This document shows positions 15,743 to 24,854 of a stretch of DNA of 64,000 nt, one piece after another. Position 1 is the stretch's first letter; each line of letters opens with the position of its first letter. The stretch comes from Granulicella sibirica. GTDB taxonomy: Bacteria; Acidobacteriota; Terriglobia; Terriglobales; Acidobacteriaceae. Where the stretch lies: assembly GCF_004115155.1 (NCBI RefSeq), contig NZ_RDSM01000001.1, forward strand, positions 2,046,001-2,110,000. Reading direction: 5' to 3'. The translations under genes were made by a program, and so were the position numbers. The notes beneath the pieces were generated by a model. The model was not told the origin of the DNA, made no database searches, and saw only the letters and a list, made by a program, of their open reading frames with translations.

Positions 15743-18096
15743 AGGTCACGATCGACAACCTCGACGGGCGGGGACCGGTGGATTACAGCGGGGCGCTGTG
15801 GCCAGGAGCACCGTTGCGCGTGGACAGGACACTGAACGCGCCTTCCCGGTGTGTGGGGACGTTTATCCTTCCCGAGGGTCTGGCTGTTCCGATCCGGCGC
15901 GGTCGCGTGGTGGTTTCGAATGAAGCCGGCATGGTGCTGTTTACCGGCTACCTGGCGACCGAGCCGGTCGCGGTCTACGGAGGGATGGGAACGCAGGGAG
16001 CGGTCTATCGCTATATGGTCGACGCGGTCAGCGACGAGTGGCTTCTGGACAAGCTGACGGTTCCGGCGAGCGGGAGCGGCTTCGGGGTGGCCGGAGGCCT
16101 GGTATTGCGCGGGCTGACTCAGGGTGTCGGTGGGGGTGCCATCTCGACTGCGGGCGTCGCGGATGGGAGGAGCATCGGCGTGTTCCAACCGGTGTCCACG
16201 GCTGCCTGGTCGATCAACGCCGGGGCGCTGGCGGGAGCGGCTTATGGGGCGTACAGCGTTCTGGGCGGGGCACTCGCGTTCGCTCCGGTGGGCTCCGTCG
16301 TCCATGCGCTGGGCGACGGGGATGGCATGACTTCGCCGTCCGGTCTCTCGGCGGGTGCGGTGAAGGATCTAGCGAACGACGTAACGGTTTCGGGCGCGAT
16401 GGAACCCACGACGTATGTGACGGAGATGTTTGCGGGTGATGGAACGACTGCCGTGTTTGTCCTTAGCGACGCCCCGCTTGGAGTCTCTTCGGCGCGAGCG
16501 AAACTGGTGACGGACAACTTCGAGGAGAGCGTCTTCGATCCGGCGGTTTGGCAGGTAAACGACCCGGGGTCGCACCTTAGCTTCGGCGCAGGCGGATTGA
16601 CCATGACCGGCGGCAACGGGTTTGACGGGCAGACAACGCTGACCGCGGTCCAGGAGATCGAGATGGGTGGGTCGCTTCTGCTTGAGGCGGGAGCGGTTGT
16701 GCTGGCGACGGCGAGCGACGGCATTCTGTGCGGGCTGTACTCGGGAACCGTGGTTCAAGCGAACTGCTTTGTGGGATACAACGTGCGACAGAGCAGCGGG
16801 ACGACGCTGGTGACTCCGCTGTTGAATGGGGTTGAGGCAGGCACGAGTTACACCGCATTGGATGGGCATCGTTACACGCTTCGCATTCGATTGCACTGCG
16901 CGGAGATGCAGCGGGTGAAGCAGACCTACTATGCGCGGGTCGAGGGCGTGGTGGAGGGCTTCGGCGGGGGTTACGTGGCCGCTCCCATGTCGGTGTGCTT
17001 CGAGGTCATTGATCTCGGGGCCAGCTCGAACACACCGGCGACGGTGCTATACGACACAGCTGTGGCGGGTGTCATTGCAAGTTCGCCGGTGCGCTGCATC
17101 TTCTGCGCGGTGGACTCTGTACAGATATTCGGGTCGATGGGGTACTGCCGGGTGACACAGACGGGGTCGGCGTGGGTGACGAGCACGCTGTCTTCCGGCG
17201 TGGCGTTCACGCGGCTGATCGGCGTAGCTGGCGAGGGTGTGGACTGCGAGGTGCAGAACGCGAACGGCACGGCCAAGGTGACGTTCTATGCAGGACGGAT
17301 TCCGGTGGCCGGCGAGACGGTTGCGGTCAACTACAGGCGCAGCAACCGGGCGATCGCGAGGCTGGAAGATGCGGCCAGCGTTGCGGTCGAAGCGGCCGGA
17401 GGCGCGAACGGAACGGCACGGTGGCTTGGGCGTGTGGTGACGCCGGAGGCACGAAGTTCGGAGGACTGCGAGAGCGCGGCGATGGCGGTGCTGAGCTTTT
17501 CGACGGCGCGGTCCGCCGCACTGAGCGGGAGCTACGCGGCGGAGGTGTGCTCCGCATTTGGGGTAGAACCGTTCGCGAACAGCGATGTGTGGCCCGGAGA
17601 CGTGCTTGCTCTTACGGCGAATGGAGCGGAGATGCAGGTGATCGTGCGTCAGGTCGGGATCGAGGATGGGGGCGCGGCTCCGGAGGTGCTGCGATACAAG
17701 ATTGGCTTCGCGAACGACTGGGCAGAAGGGATGGGCATCAAGCTTTCCGAGGCGATCGCCGATGATGTCGCGCTGCCGGAGACGGCGGCGACAGGGCCGT
17801 CGCAGGTGCTGGGGAATCTATTGCAGATGACGGTGGTCTCGGCAACCGGGAGTGCGCTGCAAATCGACTCCGGAACGGTTGCGCCTGCCGGGGGCGGCTT
17901 CGAGGTGAGGCGGCGGGATGGTGGGTTCGGGCCCGGGCCGGGGCCGGACCTTGTGCTGCGAAGAACGGTGCGGAGCTTCTCGATCCCGCGCGTGTCCTCG
18001 GGCGAGCGGTACTTCGTACGAATGTACGACGCGAGTACACCGCCTCTTTACTCGCGGTGGTCGAGCGCGGTGTTCTGCAACCTGCCGGTGGATTAG
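15739..18096 (+). CDS. Phage tail/baseplate-type structural protein
   Basis: 785 residues, TTG start overlapping the portal stop (TTGA). The first 150 residues (MKVTIDNLDGRGPVDYSGAL...) look like a tail hub or baseplate domain. Residues about 245-360 form a beta-rich lectin-like stretch (VNDPGSHLSFGAGGLTMTGG). The extreme C-terminus (GERYFVRMYDASTPPLYSRWSS) resembles a fibronectin type III strand set. Such modular, glycine- and alanine-rich proteins occur as tail hub/fibre components. No transmembrane or catalytic motif is seen. The reading frame is intact. The exact tail role is inferred from position after the portal and from composition. Confidence 0.65.
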   Translation: MKVTIDNLDGRGPVDYSGALWPGAPLRVDRTLNAPSRCVGTFILPEGLAVPIRRGRVVVSNEAGMVLFTGYLATEPVAVYGGMGTQGAVYRYMVDAVSDEWLLDKLTVPASGSGFGVAGGLVLRGLTQGVGGGAISTAGVADGRSIGVFQPVSTAAWSINAGALAGAAYGAYSVLGGALAFAPVGSVVHALGDGDGMTSPSGLSAGAVKDLANDVTVSGAMEPTTYVTEMFAGDGTTAVFVLSDAPLGVSSARAKLVTDNFEESVFDPAVWQVNDPGSHLSFGAGGLTMTGGNGFDGQTTLTAVQEIEMGGSLLLEAGAVVLATASDGILCGLYSGTVVQANCFVGYNVRQSSGTTLVTPLLNGVEAGTSYTALDGHRYTLRIRLHCAEMQRVKQTYYARVEGVVEGFGGGYVAAPMSVCFEVIDLGASSNTPATVLYDTAVAGVIASSPVRCIFCAVDSVQIFGSMGYCRVTQTGSAWVTSTLSSGVAFTRLIGVAGEGVDCEVQNANGTAKVTFYAGRIPVAGETVAVNYRRSNRAIARLEDAASVAVEAAGGANGTARWLGRVVTPEARSSEDCESAAMAVLSFSTARSAALSGSYAAEVCSAFGVEPFANSDVWPGDVLALTANGAEMQVIVRQVGIEDGGAAPEVLRYKIGFANDWAEGMGIKLSEAIADDVALPETAATGPSQVLGNLLQMTVVSATGSALQIDSGTVAPAGGGFEVRRRDGGFGPGPGPDLVLRRTVRSFSIPRVSSGERYFVRMYDASTPPLYSRWSSAVFCNLPVD

Positions 18097-18105
18097 GGAG
18101 AGATC

Positions 18106-18330
18106 ATGACTGAATTTGAGGCAACGGTCTTAAGGGACCTGGGCGTCTTGAAGAGCCAGATGGAACAGGTGATGGGGATCGGCCAGCCGGGGAGGCTGAA
18201 TCATCTCGAGGACCGCGTGGGGCAGCATGAGCAGAGTGTGCAGAGGCTGAAGGGTGTCGTTGGGGGATTCGGGGGCCTGTTGACAGCGGTACATGTGCTG
18301 ATTGCCTACCTAGGGGAACGGCATAAGTAG
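18106..18330 (+). CDS. Holin/XhlA-like small membrane protein
   Basis: 74 residues: an N-terminal coiled-coil ([14 protein letters not shown]... [17 protein letters not shown]) followed by one C-terminal membrane helix ([19 protein letters not shown]) and a short basic end. This layout is typical of XhlA-type haemolysin/holin accessory proteins that help phage lysis. GGGAGA precedes the ATG by 3 bases. It is the last gene of the phage-derived block, 9 bp after the tail protein. Confidence 0.6.
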   Translation: MTEFEATVLRDLGVLKSQMEQVMGIGQPGRLNHLEDRVGQHEQSVQRLKGVVGGFGGLLTAVHVLIAYLGERHK

Positions 18331-18368
18331 GCGCCCTGCTGGCGGCCGGTTCTCGGGCTGAGCGCTCG

Positions 18369-18374
18369 TATAAT
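18369..18374 (+). promoter_or_regulatory. -10 box (TATAAT) placed for leaderless purE mRNA
   Basis: A consensus TATAAT ends 6 bases before the purE ATG at 18381. Since transcription normally starts about 7 bases after the -10 box, the mRNA would begin at or next to the A of ATG. No good -35 is visible (CCGGTT at 17-base spacing). A GGGGG run touches the ATG, too close to act as a normal ribosome site. Confidence 0.55.
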
Positions 18375-18380
18375 CGGGGG

Positions 18381-18884
18381 ATGAGCGCCGAGCCGTTAGT
18401 GGGTGTCGTGATGGGGAGTAAGAGTGATTACTCGGTAATGCGGGGTGCGGTGGAGATGCTGCGGGAGTTCGGCGTGCCCCACGAGGTGCGCGTGGTGAGC
18501 GCGCATCGGACGCCGGATCTTCTCTTCGAGTACGCCGAAGCCGCTGCCGGGCGTGGTTTGAGGGTGATCGTCGCAGGGGCGGGCGGCGCGGCGCATCTGC
18601 CGGGCATGATGGCGGCGAAGACAGTGGTTCCGGTGCTTGGCGTCCCGATCGCGGCAACGGCGCTGCAGGGATTTGATGCCATGCTCTCGATCGCGCAGAT
18701 GCCCAAGGGCGTGCCGGTCGGGACGATGGCGATTGGCGCGGCGGGCGCAGCGAATGCCGGTCTGCTTGCGATTGCCATGCTTGGCACCACCGATGCCGCG
18801 TTGCAGGAGAAGCTCGTGGCCTGGCGGGCAGCGCGGCGGGACGAGGTGTTGGCGCAGGTTGTTGGCGATGAGGTTTCAGCGTGA
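18381..18884 (+). CDS. purE: N5-carboxyaminoimidazole ribonucleotide mutase
   Basis: Class I PurE: it converts N5-CAIR from PurK into CAIR in purine synthesis. 167 residues with the diagnostic [12 protein letters not shown] loop (11-22), the SAHRTPD motif (about 45-51) and [12 protein letters not shown] (about 75-86). The stop overlaps the purK GTG by 4 bp (GTGA), so translation is coupled. The start at 18381 lies just behind a TATAAT box, suggesting a leaderless message. Confidence 0.97.
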   Translation: MSAEPLVGVVMGSKSDYSVMRGAVEMLREFGVPHEVRVVSAHRTPDLLFEYAEAAAGRGLRVIVAGAGGAAHLPGMMAAKTVVPVLGVPIAATALQGFDAMLSIAQMPKGVPVGTMAIGAAGAANAGLLAIAMLGTTDAALQEKLVAWRAARRDEVLAQVVGDEVSA

Positions 18885-20062
18885 GCACACGGTCTATAGA
18901 GGCTAGGCCGATCCTGCCGGGAGCAACGATCGGGATTCTTGGGGGCGGGCAGCTTGGGCGCATGATCGCCATGGCGGCACGGGGAATGGGATACAGGATT
19001 CTTGTGCTCGATCCGGATCCGGGGTGCCCGGCCCGGTTTGTGGTGGATGGATGCATTGAGGCGGGTTGGGATGACAGCCGAGGTGCGGCAAATCTTGCGC
19101 GTGGATGCGATGTCGTGACACTCGAGATCGAGCAAATTTCCGAACGCAGCATGGAAGCCGCGGCGAGCTTTTGCCCGGTGCGTCCGGGTGGGGCGATGCT
19201 TGCCGTGATCCAGGACCGCATCGAGCAGAAGGACTGGCTGCGAAAGCATGGTTTTCCGGTTGGACCGTACCGGGCGGTGCGGGCACTGGATGACGTGCGC
19301 TCAGCGATCAACGAGCTTGGTGGGAGATGCTTCTGCAAGAGCGCGCAAGGTGGATATGACGGGCGCGGGCAAGGGCGCGTCGGGTTTGGGCCGGAGGCTG
19401 GGACGGAAGCCGAAGTAAGAGGCGCGTGGGAGGCGCTTGGCGAAGGCGCAGGTGTGGTCGAGCAGGCGGTGGACCTTGAGCGTGAGATCAGCGTGATGGT
19501 GGCACGGAGTCCCAGAGGCGAAGTGAAGGTATACCCGGCGGCGTGGAATCATCATGAGCATCAGATTCTGAGCTGGAGCGTGATCCCGGCGGCTATTCCG
19601 GAATCGTTGGAATCGGAAGCGCGCAGGATCGCTGAGGAGATTGCCGATACGTTTCAACTCGAGGGTCTGCTCGCCGTCGAGATGTTCGTAACGACCGGGG
19701 GCAAGCTCCTGGTGAACGAGTTGGCGCCGCGTCCGCATAACAGCTACCACCAAAGCGAACGTGCGTGCGTGACGAGTCAGTTCGAGCAGGCGGTGAGGGC
19801 GGTCTGCGATCTTCCGCTTGGGGATGTCGATCTGGTGCAGCCGGCAGCGATCGCGAACCTGCTTGGGGACCACTGGATTGGCGAGGATGGCTCGGCGGTG
19901 GAACCGCGGTTCGACCGCGCGTTGGCAGTGCCCGGAGTGAGGCTGCATCTGTATGAGAAACTCAAGCCGCGCAAAGCTCGTAAGATGGGGCACCTAAGCG
20001 CCGTGGGGACGACGGTGAAGCAGGCGGTGGAGCGTGTCCTCGCGGCCAAGGCGGCCCTGTAG
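18881..20062 (+). CDS. purK: N5-carboxyaminoimidazole ribonucleotide synthase
   Basis: An ATP-grasp enzyme that carboxylates AIR with bicarbonate, feeding PurE. 393 residues. The N-terminal nucleotide-binding loop is [16 protein letters not shown] (about residues 13-28). The ATP-grasp core includes GGYDGRGQ (about 158-165) and [10 protein letters not shown], with the metal-binding region [24 protein letters not shown] (key parts [11 protein letters not shown]). The GTG start at 18881 overlaps the purE stop. No terminator is evident before the downstream small gene. Confidence 0.96.
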   Translation: MSTRSIEARPILPGATIGILGGGQLGRMIAMAARGMGYRILVLDPDPGCPARFVVDGCIEAGWDDSRGAANLARGCDVVTLEIEQISERSMEAAASFCPVRPGGAMLAVIQDRIEQKDWLRKHGFPVGPYRAVRALDDVRSAINELGGRCFCKSAQGGYDGRGQGRVGFGPEAGTEAEVRGAWEALGEGAGVVEQAVDLEREISVMVARSPRGEVKVYPAAWNHHEHQILSWSVIPAAIPESLESEARRIAEEIADTFQLEGLLAVEMFVTTGGKLLVNELAPRPHNSYHQSERACVTSQFEQAVRAVCDLPLGDVDLVQPAAIANLLGDHWIGEDGSAVEPRFDRALAVPGVRLHLYEKLKPRKARKMGHLSAVGTTVKQAVERVLAAKAAL

Positions 20063-20086
20063 TTGGCGGCGGCGCATCCAACCTGC

Positions 20087-20509
20087 ATGAATCAGACGGT
20101 GGCGCTCGACGCGCCGGTGAGATTGAAGTCCTACGAGGGTCCATGGAAGGGCCAGTTGCTGCTCGCCTGCGGGAAGTGTCAGCGGAAGCTGAAGAAGGAC
20201 GAGTTCGGGGACGAGCATGGGCTCGGGAAGCTGAAGAAGGCGCTCAGGCAGAGATCGAGGCGGGATGAGGCCGGATTGCAGTTGCTGGTGATCAGGACCC
20301 AGTGTCTAAGTGTGTGTCCGAAGCGTGGGGTCGCGGTTTGCACCCAGGCGCAGGTCGGGACTGGGCGTTGTACGATCGTGCGAACTGGCGAGGATGTGGA
20401 TGCGCTCTATGCGGAGTGCAAGGCGGATGAGAGGTCCGAGGCTCTCGCTCTCGCTGCCTTTGGCTCGCCCGGGCTTGGAGATCGCAAAAAGAAACGGCAG
20501 ACTCGTTAG
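20087..20509 (+). CDS. Thioredoxin-like [2Fe-2S] ferredoxin-type protein
   Basis: About 140 residues. The cysteine pattern LACGKCQRKLKK ... CLSVCPKRGVAVC matches the thioredoxin-like 2Fe-2S ferredoxin family (as in NuoE C-terminal and Shethna-type domains). A lysine/arginine-rich insertion lies between the cysteine pairs. I use the ATG at 20087; an in-frame TTG at 20063 directly after purK is the alternative. The start lies 25 bp behind purK, so it may be cotranscribed. The electron-transfer partner is unknown. Confidence 0.75.
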   Translation: MNQTVALDAPVRLKSYEGPWKGQLLLACGKCQRKLKKDEFGDEHGLGKLKKALRQRSRRDEAGLQLLVIRTQCLSVCPKRGVAVCTQAQVGTGRCTIVRTGEDVDALYAECKADERSEALALAAFGSPGLGDRKKKRQTR

Positions 20510-20524
20510 AGCCTGCCGCTGTTT
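20495..20524. terminator. Possible terminator between convergent genes
   Basis: Short inverted repeat CGGCAG/CTGCCG (20495-20500 and 20513-20518) around the stop codon, followed on the plus strand by CTGTTTTG. The stem has only 6 pairs, so it is a weak candidate. Confidence 0.4.
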
Positions 20525-20542
20525 TGTGCGATCAAAGGTTGG

Positions 20543-22183
20543 TTAGCCGATGTCTTCGGACCAGTTCTCGAGATAAGCCTTGAAATCCGACATAAATTTG
20601 CCGGCGTCCGCGCCATCGACGATGCGGTGATCGAAGCCGAGGGTGAAGCGCTGGACCGAGCGGATGGCGATGGTGTCCTGGCCATCCTTGTCGGTGAGGA
20701 CGAGGGCTTCCTTGTTGAGTCCGCCTACGCCGAGAATTGCGGCCTGGGGCTGGTTGATGATCGGAGTGCCGAACTGCTCGCCGAAGATGCCGGCGTTGGT
20801 GATGGTGAAGGTTCCGCCGGAGACTTCGTCGGGCGCGAGCTTCTTCGAGCGGGCGCGGTCGGCGAGGTCGATGATCGAGCGCGTGATGCCAAGGAAGTTC
20901 TTCTCCTCGCAGCCCTTGATGACCGGGACGATGAGCCCCCAGTCAAGCGCTACGGCGATTCCGATGTTGATGTTCCGGTTGTAGAGGATGGCGTCGCCCT
21001 GGATTGCGGCGTTGACCACCGGGTGCTTGCGGAGTGCCTGCACGGCGGCGCGCGTGATGAACGGCATGTAGGTCAGCTTGGCACCGTTGCGCTGCTCGTA
21101 CTTGTTCTTTTCGCGCTCCCGGAGCTTCACGATGCGGGTCATGTCCACCTTGAAGATGGTGTGGACGTGAGGGCTGGTCTGTTTGGACTCGACCATGCGC
21201 TTGGCGATGATGGAGCGCATCTTGGTCATCGGAACGAGTTCGCCGGGTTGCGGGGCTGGTGCGGCGGCCTTGACTGGGGCAGTGGTCGCCGGAGCGGACT
21301 GGACCGCCGAAACGCTTGGCTGGGCGTTCGGAGCAGGCTTCGCTCCGCCTTCGAGATGGCCGACGATGTCCGCCTTGGTGATGCGGCCGGAGGCTCCGGT
21401 TCCAGACAGTTGCGCGAGATTGACATTGTTGTCGCTGGCGATCTTGCGGACGAGCGGCGAGGATACGATGCGTCCCCCCTCGGAAGCCTGTGCGTTGGTC
21501 GGCGCAGCGGCGGGGGCAGCAGCCGGGGTTGCGGGCTTCGCGGGAGCAACGGCAGGCTTTGCGGCCCCTCCGCCGATCACAGCGACGACGGTGTTGATCT
21601 GGACCGTGGTGCCTTCGGCGACCTTGATCTCGGTGAGCTTGCCGGCAACGGGAGACGGGATCTCGGCGTCGACCTTATCGGTTGAGATCTCGAAGATGGG
21701 CTCGTCGCGCTGGACGGAGTCGCCGACCTTCTTCAGCCACTTGGTGATGGTGCCCTCGGTGATGGACTCGCCCATCTGGGGCATCAGGACCTCGGTTCCC
21801 GGAGCCTCGGTTGCCGAGGGCTGTACGGCGGAGTTCTCTGGCGGGTTCTCATTCGCCGAAGGGAGATCCACGGCGGCCGGGGTGGAAGAGTCGATCGCGG
21901 GGGTGGCGGCTGTCTCGGCGGATGCGGGCGGAGCGGACGCGGAACCGGCCTCGTCGATGCTGCAGACGACGGTGTTGATCGTGACGGTGGTGCCTTCGGT
22001 GATCTTGATCTCTTTCAGAACACCGGCGGCAGGAGACGGAATCTCGGCGTCAACCTTATCGGTCGAAATCTCGAACAGAGGTTCATCGCGCTGGACGGCT
22101 TCGCCGACCTTCTTCAGCCACTTGGTGATGGTGCCTTCGGTGATGGATTCGCCCATCTGGGGCATGACTACGTCGGTCGGCAT
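20543..22183 (-). CDS. sucB: 2-oxoacid dehydrogenase E2 (dihydrolipoamide acyltransferase, SucB-type)
   Basis: The acyltransferase core of a 2-oxoglutarate or related dehydrogenase complex. From the ATG at 22183, which has AAAGGAT upstream, it is about 546 residues: two lipoyl domains, each with EISTDKVDAEIPSP carrying the lipoylated lysine, an Ala/Pro linker, an E3-binding domain (SSPLVRKIASDNNVNL), a second linker, and the catalytic domain ending in DHRIVDGADAGKF with the active-site His. Two nearly identical lipoyl domains are unusual but known. It belongs with lipB and lpdA on the same strand. The substrate (2-oxoglutarate versus branched-chain) is not certain; no E1 gene is in view. Confidence 0.9.
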   Translation of the reverse strand: MPTDVVMPQMGESITEGTITKWLKKVGEAVQRDEPLFEISTDKVDAEIPSPAAGVLKEIKITEGTTVTINTVVCSIDEAGSASAPPASAETAATPAIDSSTPAAVDLPSANENPPENSAVQPSATEAPGTEVLMPQMGESITEGTITKWLKKVGDSVQRDEPIFEISTDKVDAEIPSPVAGKLTEIKVAEGTTVQINTVVAVIGGGAAKPAVAPAKPATPAAAPAAAPTNAQASEGGRIVSSPLVRKIASDNNVNLAQLSGTGASGRITKADIVGHLEGGAKPAPNAQPSVSAVQSAPATTAPVKAAAPAPQPGELVPMTKMRSIIAKRMVESKQTSPHVHTIFKVDMTRIVKLREREKNKYEQRNGAKLTYMPFITRAAVQALRKHPVVNAAIQGDAILYNRNINIGIAVALDWGLIVPVIKGCEEKNFLGITRSIIDLADRARSKKLAPDEVSGGTFTITNAGIFGEQFGTPIINQPQAAILGVGGLNKEALVLTDKDGQDTIAIRSVQRFTLGFDHRIVDGADAGKFMSDFKAYLENWSEDIG

Positions 22184-22318
22184 CGGGATCCTTTGAGGTG
22201 CGTTTGGCGTCCGGGCGGTCATGCGACCGCTTGCGGCGCGACATGGAGATTATAGTGCTGGGGCGTAAGCGGTGTCGTGAGAACGGCCCTTGCGCGTTCT
22301 ATTAGCGGACAGCTTGGA

Positions 22319-23056
22319 TTAGCCCGTGGAGACGGGCGAGGCCAGGAGTTCTTCGAGAGAGTTGCACCAGAGGATCTGCCGTTCGAAGACGCGGCCGAAG
22401 TTTCTGGCAGCAGCATTGAGGGCGTTCTCCATCGTGACGGCGAGGCGCGTCGGATCGGCTTCCAGTTCGAGGCTGGTTACGGTGCGGTCGGTGATGCCGC
22501 AGGGGACGATCCATTCGAAGTCGCGCAGGTCGGTGGTGACGTTTAGCGCGAAGCCGTGCGAGGTGACGCCCTGGGAAACGTGAACGCCGATGGCAGCGAT
22601 TTTCTTCTCGGGGATGCTACCACCGGCCAGCGTCCAGACACCGGTAAGCGTGCAAATGCGTCGAGCCATGACGCCAAACTCGCCGCAGGTACGGATGAGT
22701 GACTCTTCGAGCATACGGACGAAATCGACCGGACCGAGATGAGGACCTATTTTGCCCGGAAGGTCACCGCGCAGGTCGACGATAGGGTAGCCGATGAGCT
22801 GCCCGGGTCCGTGATAAGTAACGTCGCCGCCGCGGTTGACCTCATGGATCTCGACGCCTTTGCGGGCGAGGAGTTCGTCGCTAGCGAGGATGTTTCCGCG
22901 ATGCGCTTTGCGGCCGAGAGTGAGGACCGGCGGGTGCTCGAGCATCAGGAGCGTATCGCCGATGGTGCCTGCCTTGCGGGCGGCGATGACCTTCTGCTGG
23001 ATGGCGAGGGCCTCCGCGTAGGGGACGCGACCGAGATGAAGGAGGTGGATGAACAT
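22319..23056 (-). CDS. lipB: Octanoyl-[ACP]:protein octanoyltransferase
   Basis: LipB transfers octanoate from acyl carrier protein to lipoyl domains, the first step of lipoate attachment. 245 residues with the signature RGGDVTYHGPGQLIGYPIVDL (about 77-97; key part GGDVTYHGPGQ), the lysine region KIAAIGVHVSQGVTSHGFALN, and the nucleophile cysteine in FEWIVPCGITDRTVTSL. It sits between hicB and the E2 gene that would receive the octanoate. No lipA is present in the window. Confidence 0.96.
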   Translation of the reverse strand: MFIHLLHLGRVPYAEALAIQQKVIAARKAGTIGDTLLMLEHPPVLTLGRKAHRGNILASDELLARKGVEIHEVNRGGDVTYHGPGQLIGYPIVDLRGDLPGKIGPHLGPVDFVRMLEESLIRTCGEFGVMARRICTLTGVWTLAGGSIPEKKIAAIGVHVSQGVTSHGFALNVTTDLRDFEWIVPCGITDRTVTSLELEADPTRLAVTMENALNAAARNFGRVFERQILWCNSLEELLASPVSTG

Positions 23057-23098
23057 TACTTCTTGTCTAGCTTTGAGGTCCGGGCTTCGCAGATAGCC

Positions 23099-23314
23099 TC
23101 AAGCGATCGTGACCAACTCCCGGAGTGCTGTATCCGGCATCCGACGCAGGGCGTCTTGGCGGCGGTCATCGAGGACCAGCGCGATGGCGTCAGAGAGGCT
23201 TGCGCGGCATTCCTCGACATTGCTCCCCTGCCCCTTGGCTTCGGGGATCTCGGGGCACCAGCCCACAAACCAGGGACCGTCCTGCTCGATGATTGCGGTG
23301 AACTCATTACGCAT
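23099..23314 (-). CDS. hicB: HicB-family antitoxin-like protein (orphan)
   Basis: 71 residues: FTAIIEQDGPWFVGWCPEIPEAKGQG followed by NVEECRASLSDAIALVLDDR, the RNase-H-like HicB fold with its conserved CPE(I/L)P...G.T/N..E pattern. The C-terminal DNA-binding part is very short or missing. No HicA toxin gene flanks it: lpdA ends 21 bp upstream and lipB starts 43 bp downstream. Many solitary HicB-like proteins are of unknown role. Confidence 0.8.
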   Translation of the reverse strand: MRNEFTAIIEQDGPWFVGWCPEIPEAKGQGSNVEECRASLSDAIALVLDDRRQDALRRMPDTALRELVTIA

Positions 23315-23334
23315 GGTGCCCTCCCTTGATCCAG

Positions 23335-24786
23335 TTATACGTTGACCGCCATACCTTCCACGCTCGAGAAGCCGTCGAGAAGACTCTCGGCAAGCGTTGG
23401 ATGCGCGTGGATGGTAAACATCATAGCCTCGACTGTTGCCTCGAGTTCAATGGCCGTTACGCACTCCGAGATGATCTCTGTCGCCTGCGGTCCAATGATG
23501 TGTACACCGAGAATCTCGCCATATTTGGCATCCGACACGACCTTGACGAAGCCGTCGTGCGAGTCGACGATTGTCGCCTTGGAGTTGCCGACGAAAGGGA
23601 ACTTGCCGACCTTGACCTGGTAGCCCTGGGCCTTGGCCTGCGCCTCGGTCAAGCCAACCGACCCGATCTGCGGATCGCAGTAGGTGCAGCCAGGAATCCG
23701 GTTGCGGTGAACGGGACGTGCGTACTTGCCGGCGAGCTTGGCCGCGACGACCAGACCGGACATTCCGCCGACATGGGCAAGCTGCGGCAGGCCGGCGACA
23801 ATATCGCCGATGGCGTAGACGCCGGGCTCTGTCGTCTCCATCCACTCGTTGGTGGGGATGAAGCCGCGATCGAGCGTGATGCCTACCTTGTCGATACCAG
23901 CGTCGTAGGTGCGCGGCGCACGGCCAACAGCAACCAGCACCTTTTGGGCGTTCTTTGTCTGCTGTTTGCCGTTCGAATCGGTAAACGTGACAACAGCCCC
24001 GTCGGCCGTCCTGTCGATCTTGTCCACCTTGGCCGAGACGAACATCTCGATGCCGCGCTTCTTGTAGGCGCGGGTGAGTTCCTTCGAGATGTCCTCGTCC
24101 TCGACGTTCACGATGCGCGGGAGGGCCTCGATGATCGTGACATCCGCGCCGAAGCTCTTGAACACCGAGGCAAACTCAACGCCAACCGCTCCGGCGCCAA
24201 TGACAACGAGCGACTTCGGCATCGCCGGAAGCGCGAGGATCTCGATGTTCGTCAGGATCGTCTGGTCAGCCTTGTAACCCGGAAGCATGCGGGCATCGGA
24301 GCCGGTGGCGATGACGACCTTCTTTGCCTTGACCTGGGTGGTGGTCTGGAGGGACGAACCCTCACCAGCCTTCCCCTTGTCCTCAGCGGTGACGTCGACG
24401 GTATGAACGCCTTCCTTCGCCGACCCGGTCAGGCGACCGTGTCCGCGCACGACCGTGATCTTGTTCTTCTTCATCAGGAAGTCGAGACCCTTGGTGTGCT
24501 TGGTGATGATCTCGTTCTTGCGTCCGAGCAGATTCTGCCAGTTCAGCTTCGGTTGGTCGACCCCGTCGATGCCGTACTTTCCTGCGTGCTTCAGGTGGTC
24601 CCAGATCTCGGCCGAGAACAGCATCGCCTTGGTCGGAATGCAGCCCCAGTGGAGACAGGTGCCGCCGAGCAGATCCGTCTTTTCGATAAGAGCAACCTTC
24701 AAACCGTACTGCGCCGCGCGAATCGCGCACGTGTAGCCCGCGGGCCCGCCGCCCACGACTGCCAAATCGTAAATCGTCTCTGCCAA
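23335..24786 (-). CDS. lpdA: Dihydrolipoyl dehydrogenase (E3)
   Basis: A flavoprotein that reoxidises dihydrolipoamide with NAD+. About 483 residues. The FAD-binding GGGPAGYTCAIRAAQ is at the N-terminus, the redox disulfide is GGTCLHWGCIP (about 40-50), the NAD-binding VVIGAGAVGVEFASVF is mid-protein, and the C-terminal dimer/active-site motif HAHPTLAE contains the catalytic His. I use the TTG at 24786 (MAETIYDLAVVGGG) because GGAG lies a suitable distance upstream. An ATG at 24813 would add nine residues not typical of the family. It is part of the lipoate/2-oxoacid group. Confidence 0.95.
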   Translation of the reverse strand: MAETIYDLAVVGGGPAGYTCAIRAAQYGLKVALIEKTDLLGGTCLHWGCIPTKAMLFSAEIWDHLKHAGKYGIDGVDQPKLNWQNLLGRKNEIITKHTKGLDFLMKKNKITVVRGHGRLTGSAKEGVHTVDVTAEDKGKAGEGSSLQTTTQVKAKKVVIATGSDARMLPGYKADQTILTNIEILALPAMPKSLVVIGAGAVGVEFASVFKSFGADVTIIEALPRIVNVEDEDISKELTRAYKKRGIEMFVSAKVDKIDRTADGAVVTFTDSNGKQQTKNAQKVLVAVGRAPRTYDAGIDKVGITLDRGFIPTNEWMETTEPGVYAIGDIVAGLPQLAHVGGMSGLVVAAKLAGKYARPVHRNRIPGCTYCDPQIGSVGLTEAQAKAQGYQVKVGKFPFVGNSKATIVDSHDGFVKVVSDAKYGEILGVHIIGPQATEIISECVTAIELEATVEAMMFTIHAHPTLAESLLDGFSSVEGMAVNV

Positions 24787-24854
24787 GGGAATACTCCGTT
24801 TCCAGACACACAAAGTGTCAACCAGCTAATTTTACGCTTCACGTCAAGTGACGA

